Source: Bathynomus jamesi
Taxonomy: Eukaryota > Arthropoda > Malacostraca > Isopoda > Cirolanidae
DNA: 64,000 nucleotides
NCBI GenBank assembly: GCA_023014485.1
Contig: JAJOZX010002358.1
Coordinates: forward strand, 408,501 to 472,500
Reading direction: 5' to 3'
Made by a program: the position numbers and the translations under genes. Each line of letters begins with the position of its first letter. Position 1 is the stretch's first letter. The notes under the pieces were generated by a model. The model was not told the DNA's origin. It made no database searches and worked only from the letters and a program-made list of their open reading frames with translations. This document shows, in pieces, positions 11,328 to 24,049 of the stretch.

Positions 11328-12350
11328 TTAACATTTTAATATCTAGATTTCAAAGGGAAATTTTAATTAAAAAACTGGGTTAAGAATCCGTAATTAAGTT
11401 ACGTCAATCAACGCTTTTACATTCGAAAGCCTTTATAAATAAGGCGTATCGTATCTGACGTAGACGAACGCCCAAGTCTGGCTGTGAACAACCTTGACTC
11501 TGTTAACTTGTAATGCAAGGAAAGACGGTCATTAACGAGGTCTCTGCGGCGAAATTTGGGGTTGAATGTGCACAAGTAGGTATAAAAAATGCACCAGTTG
11601 TGTCATACACGAATAACGTGAATGTAATTTCAAAACTCACTCTTTCAGATAACTTTAAAAGAATAATTCACGAAAGTGGATGGGTGTTTCGCAAAGGAAA
11701 ATAAGAAGATACACATTATATTTTAATGCAATTGATAATATACAGTAGTGAAGGTGAAATAAGATTAATTCAACTTTTACTCTATGGAAGCTGCAGTTTT
11801 ACTATTGGGTGACTTCAGTCATGCGTGGTTGGTTAATAGATTGAGTCTTCATCCGTGAATGGTCGACCTTTAGGGTGAATTACATTCAACTTCACTTCTT
11901 TTCTTCATTTTTTTATTCTTTAAAAAAGAAGAACGAATTGAATGGATTCCATGATATTCTCTCTACTAAATTTGAAGCCTACACCTTTGGCCAAACGTTT
12001 TGTATCACCTTAGACGTTTTTGGAATGAGAGGAGTATTAACAGAGATTGCTACTGATGTATTTTGAGTTATAGGGTGATGCAAATCTGTTGGCAAAGACT
12101 GCATATTGCAATAAGTTCACAATAAGTTTAAGCTAGTAAAGAAGTATAAGAAATATCGCTTATTATATTATTATAAATTAACGCTAAATGACAGAATCTG
12201 CACGAGACAATTTTATATATTTGTCGTAGACATTTTCGATTACTGTGACGACCTTTCATTCGAATGCATGTAGTTCACATCCGGTTTATTTTTGAGGTTT
12301 CTTTGGCAAATCATGGGAACATACATCAATATATTATTTTAAGCTTGAGA
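10926..12350. other. Spacer between convergent troponin C and IR genes
   Basis: Contains (TA)n-like sequence around 11060-11145 and a clean (GA)n microsatellite at 11279-11325. No further exon or transposon could be supported. Confidence 0.6.
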
Positions 12351-12543
12351 TTAGAGCCTTACCAAGCGCTCGAGACACAACAGAAAAGCAGATCCGGCTA
12401 TTCCTAATATCAGAAGAGTGAACAAAGAACCAACGTCGATGAGATCCGCGACCACGATAGGATCTGACTCGCAGTTAATTTCAACCTTCAGCCATTTCCT
12501 TACAAGTTTCTCCATAATACCCATTTCTTTTAAATTCTGTAAA
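12351..12543 (-). CDS. IR exon 11: M4 and C-terminus
   Basis: Acceptor CTCCTCAAG at 12544. Encodes LQNLKEMGIMEKLVRKW, the M4 helix and CLERLVRL before TAA. GTAAGG occurs six bases into the last codons (12357-12362), so splicing to an unseen tail exon is an alternative. Confidence 0.85.
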
Positions 12544-14022
12544 CTTGAGGAGTTGAATGGATCAAATTATCTCTGTAAACACCGAGTATTTTTATTTACC
12601 TTCTTTTGAACTTAATTCAAAGTCCCTAAAATGAAATTTGTAAATTAATGTAGAAAATTGTTAATTATTTCGCGTTCTTTCAATTAATATAGTTCACATA
12701 AATATATTCAGTTGAAAATTAGCTGAATTTGTATTCTACCATTATGTATTTTATTTGATGTAGTCCTCAAACAAAAATACATCTATACAACATCTTAAAA
12801 GTTTGTGTACTAGCTCCTTTTGAGCCGTACTCTGCAGGGTGTAGCTGAGAGCTTCTCTATGGGTACGCTTAGTTCATTAACCATCATTAAAGAATTGGAA
12901 TTGAAAGAAACACGGCGGACATGAGGATACCTCTCATCAAAGATTGGAAGAAAAGGAGAATTATGTTGAACGCCAATGCCAATGCCTCCCGTGATGTATT
13001 GTGTGGGAAGCTCCTTTATGCCACACGCAATGGACGGAGGAAGCTGTTTGATGTAGTTGTTTGTGGTCACATCTACGCCAATAAACACGTAGTTCTCTTT
13101 AAAAGATCAGAGGTTTTTTTAATTATAATCTAGTTAATAATTTAATGCTAAATACGCCACTACAGTTTTTAATTTTTTTTACTTCTTTTTAAGTCCTATT
13201 TTTGGTTTTAGTTATCATTATTTACTAACTGTAGGTTGGGAGTTATTTTGTTTTCATCTGCCATTAAAATTTTCAGTTTCAATTCAATTTCAATTCAGTT
13301 TTAATTTCAATTTCAATAAAAGGATTGAAGGCAATCGATATTCGATGTAGGAATACAACGTATTTGGTTGAATGAAAAGATAAGATTGGATTTACATTCT
13401 TCAATGAAACAAGTCATGAATATATTATAAACAAAATGAAAATGAGGGAAAATGAAATAAAATTTTTAATTTTCTTCCTATAAAGTATGAAAGTAAAAGA
13501 TTAAACTAATATAAAGTAAGGTCTCCTACTTTCTCTAGCCTTTTCTAAGCCTTCGAGGTAAGTAGTAACAAGGTTGTCTTCGCTTCTCATTATGACTTTA
13601 TGCCAGACTTCTTGAAGAATTCTACACTCTTCCTTCGGATCTCCCGCGCAGGTTTGCTGTAGGTAAATAAATGAATGTAGTGAAGCGAATATTTTTTAGT
13701 TAATTAACATTTTAAATTGGAGATGACACTATTGTTTAAATTACTGAAATAGTCTTACTGTGGTGGATGATGGGGGAAAAATATGGTTGCTTATTGCAAT
13801 GAAAACAATTTTCATATGAAAATACATATATTTTTAAATATTGCTAGAAAAGCTTAACAACACTGACTCAATAGCCATTAAAACCCTATAAGAGTGAATC
13901 ATAAATTTAATTGATTACGATTTTGAGACCATCCAAAACAGGTGGATATTAAAATAGTAAATTTGATTTCTCCCGAGGTGAATTCCAGTTAATATTTGTT
14001 TTCAATTTCTTTGATTGAGAAG

Positions 14023-14063
<41 letters not shown>

Positions 14064-17000
14064 AAGCTGGGCACTTGCGTTTTTTTTTGCGGTACTGCGG
14101 TACTGCGGTACTACCGCACTACCAAACCGGTACCGCATAACGCAGTACCGCAAAGGATCGCTGAAAGTACAGCCTGTACTTTCAGCGATCCTTTGCGGTA
14201 CTGCGTTATGCGGTACCGGTTTGGTAGTGCGGTAGTACCGCAGTACCGCAGTACCGCAAAAAAAACGCAAGTGCCCAGCTTTGATATATATATATATATA
14301 TATATTATACAGTTTTCAAAGAAAATACCAGGACATTGGAAGCTCTAAAACCCGCCCTATTTCTACCGAAACACTGAAAACTATTGATAAGAAATTACAC
14401 TTTCTGGATTCGTTAATTAATTTTTGTAGAGAAGACGCTTTGAGTATATATTGTGTGCCTATAAAAGTGTTTCCATCTTTCCACAATGATCGTGCCAAGT
14501 TTTAGGAACGTAAATGAATCCCTTGATTTTTAATTATTTTTCGAAAATTGACACAGTAAAGAATTTGCGTATTTTCTTTTAATTAATTTCGAATGAACAA
14601 ATTGGGTACAAAAAGGCAACCAACCGAAGCTATAACTTCAAAGAGGTCGTATCTGACGTTTCCAGCGTCCCAACCACTTTGGCGAACGAGTCCGTAGAAG
14701 TCGTTGAAGGGAAGTGGCACGGGACGGACAATCGCCAAGTGCGCCACGAGAGTCGCCGCGTAGGAGGTATATACGACGAGAGAGAACATGAAGCCGTACC
14801 AAAATACCATCCTCGTACTCAGGGTCGTGGGGCAACTTGGTGTCCCTGAGGAATGTTTTATCTTTTAAGTTAAGATTAATAAAGAGTTAGAACTATATAA
14901 TTACGAAGAGAAACTGTTCTGTCCTCCGTGAAAATCTATCTAGTGATTCATCGCTTAAAGCGAAAAACTCCAATTACTGACCAGCGAAACCTTTACTCTG
15001 TCTCGCAGAGTTGTGTCATACCCATCATTCTCAATGCTGAGACACTTTCAAAACGTTTATTGCAAAATTTTCCATTGAAGGATCACGGAGGGTCTGGATG
15101 AGATTATCCCGCCTCCGACCTTGTCGTTTTCCAATTATTTTCATGAAGAAAAGACGGAAGAATTTACACCGTCTCTCGAAGTCATAAAATACTAAACTGC
15201 TAATTGTATCGACAAAGAGTCAGATTAACCTCAAACCGAAGACTTCTGATGAAAATTTTATATAATGATGATTGCTTCAAAAGTAAAATAAAACGACTTC
15301 AAATAATTTTTGTAAACAATTGTTTTCATTCGCCTCGTTGGTGTTGTAGTTAGCATCGCTGACTATGAGTCCACCGGCCCCAGGTTCGAAATCCGGTGAC
15401 GACCTAACCTAACCAGTCGTTAGGTCAACTGTACGCCCTTGACGATTTGTTAGGTTAGGTCGTGATATTTTCGTTAGTTAGCTTTAGAAAGCTAACTAAA
15501 GAAGGTGGGGGCCCTGATCTTCAGGTGATCCGAATTTTTTAGGTTAAATAAAGTTAATAATTGGTAAGAATAAAGTTAATAATTTCAATTTTTTAGGTTA
15601 AAATTGGGTCGGCCCTAGTAATAATGTTTAATTATGTATTGCAATAGTTCTACTTTTTATACAGGGTGTACATAAAGTCAGGATCTATTTTTGTGAAGCA
15701 CTTGGAAATTATATGGAATTCAATCATAAAATGATAAAGTGGTAACATTTATTAAATAATTATGAGTAGGATTCGACGTGACGCCCATCAGTATCCCTGC
15801 ACAGCTCAAATCGTTCCGCAGCATTTCTAAACACATTCTGGAGCATTTGCGGGGTTATGTTATCTGCAGCAGTTCGTATACGTGTACGTAAGTTTTCAAG
15901 ACTCGTAATCTTCGTCTGATAGACGTGCGATTTGATAAAGCCCCATGCAAAGAAATCTAAAGGGGTTAAATCTGGTGATCTCGCTGGCCAAGGTCTGTTG
16001 CTTCCGCGTCCGATCCAGCGATTTGGAAAACGTCCATTTAAATAATCCTGAACAATTTTGGCATAGTGACAAGGAGCACCATCATGTTGATAGACGACGG
16101 TACTAACAATCCTATCCCCGTCGTCTATCAACATGATGGTGCTCCTTGTCACTATGCCAAAATTGTTCAGGATTATCTAAATGGACGTTTTCCAAATCGC
16201 TGGATCGGACGCGGAAGCAACAGACCTTGGCCAGCGAGATCACCAGATTTAACCCCTTTAGATTTCTTTGCATGGGGTTTTATCAAATCGCACGTCTATC
16301 AGACGAAGATTACGAGTCTTGAAAACTTACTTACACGTATACGAACTGCTGCATATAACATAACCCCGCAAATGCTCCAGAATGTGTTTAGAAATGCTGC
16401 GGAACGATTTGAGCTGTGCAGGGATACTGATGGGCGTCACGTTGAATCCTACTCTTAATTATTTAATAAATGTTACCACTTTATCATTTTATGATTGAAT
16501 TCCATATAATTTCCAAGTGCTTCACAAAAATAGATCCTGACTTTATGTACACCCTGTACATATATTAAATTTCAAATTGTTTATAGTTCAAAAGACATTA
16601 CAAAGAGATTACAAATACTAAGTTTTCGGATCACCTGAAGATCAGGGCCCCCATGTATTCTTCTTTTTGCTTTACAGTACCAAATATAATAATAAATTAA
16701 ATTGAATGCCCGGTTAGGTCAACTGTACGCCCTTGACGATTGGTTAAGTCGTGATATTTTCGTTAGTTTTAACGAAGGTATTATTTGGTAATTGAGGCTT
16801 GGGGCCGTGATCCATTTTTCCAGTAAGGACATAGAATTTTAAGCACTACCTCTTAAGAACTGCCAAATTTGAGGTAATGAGAGTTACCTTTCATATTTAA
16901 AGTAAATTGTCAAATAAAAACGTTTGTACGCATAGTTTAAGCATACCTTGTTTTAGTTTTCATGTAATTTATGTCATTGTCTTAATAATTAATCAGTGTG

Positions 17001-18327
17001 CCATTGTCATACTATGAAATACATCTAAATAAAAGTGATAAATTATTCTTTCTAAACTACAGTCATTTGTACACATAACATAATAGGAATGTGTGCAAAC
17101 TGACGAACTTGGTTTCATGATAGATCAATCTTTGTTCATTTACTATCCCCATAACAAATATTCTGTAACGAACGCCTTTAAGGCGCAGTGATTCACACCT
17201 TGCTGGAGGAGAGCCGATAACATGTACCAAACTGCCACACCAGTAGGAATTATGTCCTTTCCGCATCCATGAGGAATAAACTTCTGCTGAATTTTCGATA
17301 TTAAAATAAGTGTAAACACGAGAATCGCCATCATGATGAAAACGACAACGTAGAGGGTGGGTTCCATGGGAGAAGTGTACGTCAGTAATTTCTGTCGGGT
17401 GTCCACGCGAGTTCCCACATACATTTTCCGACTGCAAAAGAATGAGTATATCGTGCAACCATAATGACTGTACCGCAGTGAAAACCATAATTAATTAATG
17501 GTAATTGCTGTCAAAACTAATTACTAAACCTTGGGAATTAAGCTATTATTATTATTATTATTATTATGGGGTAAGCTAATCTATAATAAAACTTTTAATT
17601 TTACGAGTAATTACTTTCATAGACGTATAAAAAAGATAATTTGTAATGAGTAGTTAATTAAACAACTCGGCACGCATTGTCTAAGAGGGATTTTGAGAAA
17701 TATGAAAAATTCCATGTCAGTCTGAAAGAATATACATAATTTCATTGCTTGGTGGTGTAGTGGTTAGCGTCGCTGACTACGAATCCATCGGCCCCGGGTT
17801 CGAGACCCGACGGCAGCCGTCGCGCAGCAAAACCCAGCTGTTCATCCTTCCACACAATAAATAAAGTGGTTGGTAGATAAATGGGTACCCTAGGTGGCCT
17901 AGTGGTTAAGACGCTGGGCTGCTGATGGGGCGTGGTTCGGATTCCACGTTAAACTGTAGGTCTAAGGTGGAGTGAAAAGCTTGACCTTCGTCAGAATGAA
18001 CAATTCGGGCGGAAGCTAACCAAAAGTTAACTAAAAGTTAGGGTAAAAAACGGCTCTAATGCATTACTATACAGTGTCCTGTCCTCAGATACTGTGCACC
18101 TTTCGACCTATATGGCAGTTTTGGTCCAGACAACTGCTGGTGTATAATGCTTTATTTCTGTAATGTAGCAGAGATTGTATTTGCATATTAAATTAAGTGT
18201 TATGGATTGGAAATGATTTGCAATAAAGATGTTTTGTATTCAAGTGATTGGTTGAGAAAGAAAAGCTTGAGGTATTTTTAAAATTATGTAAAAGTAATGA
18301 ATTCTCCGAGCCGACATAAAGAAAGGC

Positions 18328-18385
<58 letters not shown>

Positions 18386-18412
18386 GGGCGGCTTCTTAAT
18401 TTATTATTATTA

Positions 18413-18443
<31 letters not shown>

Positions 18444-21400
18444 ACCTTACCTTACCTTACAAAGCTTCCGCGCGATGATTTCTCATTTCGCGAAGGTCAA
18501 GCTTGTCGCCCCTCCTCTCGAGTTGGCCTGGTGAAGTAGTGAGTTGGATTCTTGCGCTCTCCACCTCACATAGCCAGGTACGCCCGGCTCATCGGGGATC
18601 GTTATGAGCCAGGCGTCTAGTCTTCTTTTGAAGATTTCCACTACAACTCCCTTCGTGTTTCTTAGGTTTTTGGGCAACTGATTAAACAGTTTTGGTCCTC
18701 TCACTACAAAACTATTTTCTTTCAGGGTTAAGGATGTTCCCTGTCTCGCCTTCAATTTGGGAATACGACACAGTCTACCGCTTCTACTTTCCACCGTTGT
18801 TTGGGGGGTTATGGGATTCAGAGTAAGATTAGGGACTAGTTTCTCCATTATTTTCCAAGTGTAAATAATGGTGTATCTCTCTCTTCTCCTTCCAGTGAAT
18901 ATAGGTCTAGTTCTCGTAACCTTTCCCAGTAATTTAGTTCTTTGCACCCATTAATCTTGGCTGTGAAGCTTCTTTGGATCCCTTCCAGCTGTCTAATGTC
19001 TTCTTTTTTATATGGGGATGTTAGGACCGAGCAGTATTCCAATTTGGGTATTATCAGGGTTTTCAGTAAAGGAATTATTACATTCCTATCCCTTCGTTTA
19101 AAGGTTCTCAATATCTGACCCGTTATTCTCTTTGCTCTGTTTACTGCTATCTTATTTTGTGTTTCAAATTTCGCATCATCTGTCATTACAACCCCTAAAT
19201 GTTTTGCTCTGGAATTTCTCTGAATTTCCTGTCCATTTGGGGTATAATATTCCATGGACTTTAGGTCTCCTCTTTTTCCGTACCGTAATAGCTGAAATTT
19301 CTCGGTGTTAAACTTCATATTGTTGTCTTCCGTCCACTTGTAGATTTTGTTTATGTCGGTTTGTAGAGATCCTATGTCTTCTGGGTTTCTTATTTTTCTA
19401 CTGAGCTTTGTGTCATCCGCAAAGGATGTTACTGTGCTGTCTCTGGTAACGTCCTCATCTATGTCAGTTAGCATGATTATGAAGAGTAGTGGAGCTAATA
19501 CTGTTCCTTGTGGTCCTGAGCTGAGGACCTCTAATTCTGATGAAGATACTCCTTGTACTGTAACGACTTGCCTCCGCTCACTAAGGAAATTATATATCCA
19601 TTTCCCTACTTTTTCTGTTATTCCCATATATTTCAGTTTATGTATTATGATTCCGTGGTCACACTTGTCGAACGCTTTAGCAAAGTCTGTGTATAGTACA
19701 TCATAGTTTTCATTACTTTCAAGTGAATCAATAATGTTGTTGTAGTGTTCCATTAGTTGTGATAGGCATGATCTGCCTGACCGAAACCCGTGTTGGTTAT
19801 CATTGAATTTTTTCTGAGTTTCCAAAAAGTCATAGATTTTCTGTCTAACTATTCTTTCAAATATTTTAGTGAGATGAGATGTAAGCGACACTGGCCTATA
19901 GTTTTTGGCCTCGGATCGATCTCCTCCTTTATATATTGGGACTATGTTCACGCTCTTCAGGATGCCCGGTATTTCTCCCGTGTCAATGATCGTCTCCATA
20001 TCCAGTATAGGGGCTCAGCGATTGCATTCTTGCAGTTTTTGATCAGTGTGGCATTCCATTTATCCGGTCCTGCCGCTGAGTGTGTTTTTAGTTTCCCTAT
20101 GGCTTGTGTAATATCATCCGTCGTAAAGTCGAAATCCGTTATACTTTCCCCTTGTGGTTCTTCTTCAAAGAACGCGTTTCTATCGCATATCAATTTGTCA
20201 GTTTTTGGGATACTGAAAGATGATTCATACTGAGCTTTTAATATTTCAGATACTTCTGTTAGATCATCAGATAAATCACTGTTCTCATTTTTAAAGGTCC
20301 GATAGTCGCATGGTTTTTCGACTTTCTTTTTGCGAAATTATAGAAGTACTTTGAGTTAGCCTTTATCGCTTCTATAGCGTCATCTTCTTTTTCTGTATGC
20401 TTCTCGATTAGTTCCTGTATGACGACATCGATACTTTGTAGTTTACCATTTAATATTTTTCTGATGTTATCTTTACAATTATTTAATTTTGCAGTGTGTA
20501 TATATATATATCAGAGATGGGCAGTATTTAAATACATTTGTATTGTAATACTTGTATTTATAAATACTTTTTTCGGTGTGTATTTAAATACATATTTAAA
20601 TACTTTGAAAGAGTATTTGTTATTTGAAAATACATATTTTTAAATACATTTCGCAAATACATTTCTTAGCCTCAACTGTCAGATAACAATTTGCACCCTG
20701 AAACAAAATACAAAATCTTTCTAATCATCTAAGCCACCTGATCCAATCGTTACTAGATGGGCCAGTTGGTTGAATGCAGCGTTTTATTACGCAAGGCATC
20801 TTCCAAAAGTAAGACAGATTGTGGAAGGATTCGAGGGCAACGGGATCCTCGTTAAAAGAGCGAAAGCTGGCGTCAAATCAGATGGGTTAGGTTTTCAGCT
20901 CTTACAGTTGCAAGAACAGTACTCTTCATTATGTTCTCTTTTAGAAAAAGTGGAGAGCACAGATTTTACTATCAAAGAAGCATACGAAGCGGTCAATACG
21001 TCACTGGTCAACAAAGTTTTTGTCACAGAGATATTTTTACTTGAACTATGTGTAATTTTTTACATTGATTACGAAAATGAAAACAGAATTTTTCTATCAC
21101 CCACAGTTTTAGAGTGACACACGAATTTACATTACTTAGGATTTGAGTGAGAATAGGAAGGGGGCGAGGTCTGCCCCTTCCTCTTCCTCTGCTTATAAGT
21201 TGCTACACGTCACTGTTGACTTTCATTTGTCAGTTACTCATTTGATTTCACTCAGTGAACATCGTGCATTTTATTCGTGATTTTCCTTAATCATTTTTTG
21301 TGTCAGTGTGTTCATATTGTTTCATGACAGAATGCCACGCAAGTGTGTCAACCATCCAAACTGTTTGTTATGTGTGCAGAGAGTTAACACTTAAATTTCA

Positions 21401-23959
21401 AAGGCGAAATTTCACCCCTCTCGTCAAAAAAGCATACGAAATTTATTTTGGTTGCAAGGTAGGGGATCAGAACAAGACGTGGGCACCTCATATATGCTGT
21501 ATTACGTGTTTAAGACTTCTGACAGGCTGGCTAAATGGGTCTCGTCAAATGCCGTTTGGTGTTCCGATGATATGGAGAGCCGAAAGACCATTTAATGGAT
21601 TGTTATTTCTGCTTAACAAATATACTAGGCATTACTGCGAAATCTAAACATATAGTACAATACCCAAATTTATCATCAGCCATAAGGCCTGTTTTACATA
21701 ATAAACATTTGCCAGTACCAAGGCCACCGGAAACGTGGAGTTTAGATGATGAAAATGAAATTGATGTACAATGGTAATGACGAAGCTCAACATGGTTTAC
21801 TGACGGACGATGTTGATCCAATGTTTGAACCATCTTGTTCATCGACAGAGCCTCACTTAATATCTCAAGCAGACCTGAGCGAGCTTGTCTGTGATCTGAA
21901 ATTGTCAAAAGATCAATCCGAACTTTGGGCTTCCAGGTTGAAAGGTTGGAATCTTCAAGAAAAAGGCACTAAGATATCTTTTTACCGCAAGCATCAAAGA
22001 AACTTTCTACCCTCTCATGAAAACCCTTGGCCAACAACATGATCCAAACGAATGGCGCCTATTTATTGATTCCTCGAAGCTGAGTTTAAAAACTGTATTA
22101 CTCCATAATGGAAATAAATACCTTTCAGTTCCATTAGCACATGCCGTACATATGAAGGAATGATACGGCAATATGCACCTGCTTGTGAAACATATCCAAT
22201 ATGATAAATACTCTTGGCATATCTGTGGAGACTTGAAAGTGATTGCACTTCTTGGTTTACAACTGGGTTATGCGAAATTCTGTTGTTTCCTCTGTGAATG
22301 GGACAGCAGAGCACGGGAAAGCCATTACTCAAAGAAACAATGGCCACTTCGACAAGCGTTGATTCCAGGGCATAAAAATCTCACCAGTTCACCTCCTCTT
22401 AATCCAAAAAAGTTATTCGCCACCACTACATATTAAACTTGGTTTAATGGAAAATTTTGTTAAGGCTATGGATCAAAATGGCAGGGGGGGGGGGTCTCTA
22501 CTTGAAACAGAAATTTCTGAGGATCAGCGAGGTCAAAATCAAAGAAGGGATATTTGTGGTCCCGCAAATTAGAGAAATCATGAGAGACCGCGTTTGATGA
22601 AACTCTAAGGGAAGTTGAAGGAGCAGCTTGGAGAGCATTTAAAGTAGTGAACACAAATTTCCTCGGAAACTTCAAGGCCGAAAATTAAGAGTCACTTGTT
22701 GAAGAACTTCTCAAGGCCTACAAAGACGTGGGGTGCAACATGTCGTTGAAAATTCATTTTCTTGACTCACATCTCGACTTCTTCCCAACAAACATAGGCG
22801 ATGTTAGTGATGAGCATGGGGAACGCTTTCATCAACAAATATCCACGATGGAGAAGCGATACCAGGGCAAGTGGAGCCCCAGCATATTGGATGACTACTG
22901 CTGGACATTGTCAAGGGATGGCCCAGAGGTGAAATACAAGCGTAAATCATCAGTAGCCACATTTTAGGTGAATTCAATATGCATTTTCTACTTTGATATT
23001 GCTATTACGCCTATAAATTAGTCCAAATTTCATTTTCGATTCACTCAATATTGGTGGGTGATAGAAAAATTTTTAGGCCATTTTTGAACTCAGCGGTAAA
23101 AAACCTATAAGAGCCACCCATTTTTGTTCATGTGACAAATAAAAAGTTCGATTTTGTCGACCAGTGATATATTTTGGAGATTATGTTAATATAAAAAATT
23201 ATATCAAAAAGCGTTTGCAAACAAATGATATCAAGGATATAATTTTGATGACCAGGAATGCTATATCTCCATCATTATACGTCCTACTAAAAAACTGTCA
23301 ACCTACCTCAGCATCAGTCGAAAGAAGTTTTTCGATTCTTCGAAAACTCCTAGCCAAAGACAGAAACTTCAAATCCGAAAATGTTAAAAACTATATTGCG
23401 GTGTTGTATAATGCAGATGTGGAATAACTGTATTTAAAGATGTTAACTGACTGCATGTGGAGTGTTGTATAGTATATTAGTTTTATGTATCAATCTATAA
23501 ATAGATTATACAATTTATCACTAAAATTACACAACTAATAGTTTGTAATCACGAAAATTGCTTTACAATAAGTCAAATTAGGCAATTTAATGGTACATAT
23601 TTATTAGGTCAATAAAGTCAGTTTTGGAGGAAAATAAAGTAAATTTTGTTTTTGTTTTTAGGTCAATAAAAAATTGCCCTACTTATGAATTATGCATATA
23701 TGTTTATAAAGTCTAATAGATAATAATATCAGTAAACTAATGTTACCAAGAGAGAGGTTTTAGAAAAAGTTCTGGCATGATATAGTTGGATAAGTATTTC
23801 AAAATGTATTGAAATGTATTTAAATAAATTTTTGATGTATTGTATTTAGTATTTAAATACATCTTGAAAATATGTAATGTATTTGATATTTAAATACTTT
23901 TTTAAGGAAGTAATGTATTTAGTATTTAATACATTTAAAGTATTTTGTGCCCATCTCTG

Positions 23960-23991
<32 letters not shown>

Positions 23992-24006
23992 ATAATATAT
24001 ATATAT

Positions 24007-24049
<43 letters not shown>

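Larger units (their letters stand above)
20512..23959 (+). mobile_element. hAT transposon in (TA)n, with a second transposon inside
   Basis: TIRs CAGAGATGGGCA and TGCCCATCTCTG define 3448 bp. The outer 150 bp on both sides are rich in ATTTAAATAC repeats. (TA)n on both sides hides the 8-bp duplication. Without the nested element (21003-23166) about 1.28 kb of hAT remains, so it was already internally deleted. Confidence 0.92.

Noticed and set aside
14583..14624. Extension of IR exon 8 to the next stop (CLFVPNLFIRN)
   Set aside because: It would end the protein before S2 and M4. Splicing at 14625 joins exon 9 in phase.
15662..16556. Two separate functional mariner genes
   Set aside because: Both halves lack the N-terminal domain and first catalytic Asp. 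They are arms of one palindrome.
17063..17198. Extension of IR exon 7 past the pore (VNHCALKAFVTEYLLWG)
   Set aside because: This is intron readthrough. The GT donor at 17198 joins TPSCPTT of exon 8, which fits the conserved sequence after the pore.
17752..17822. Functional tRNA gene
   Set aside because: The A and B boxes belong to a SINE found in several diverged copies. No intact acceptor stem or consistent anticodon arm could be drawn.
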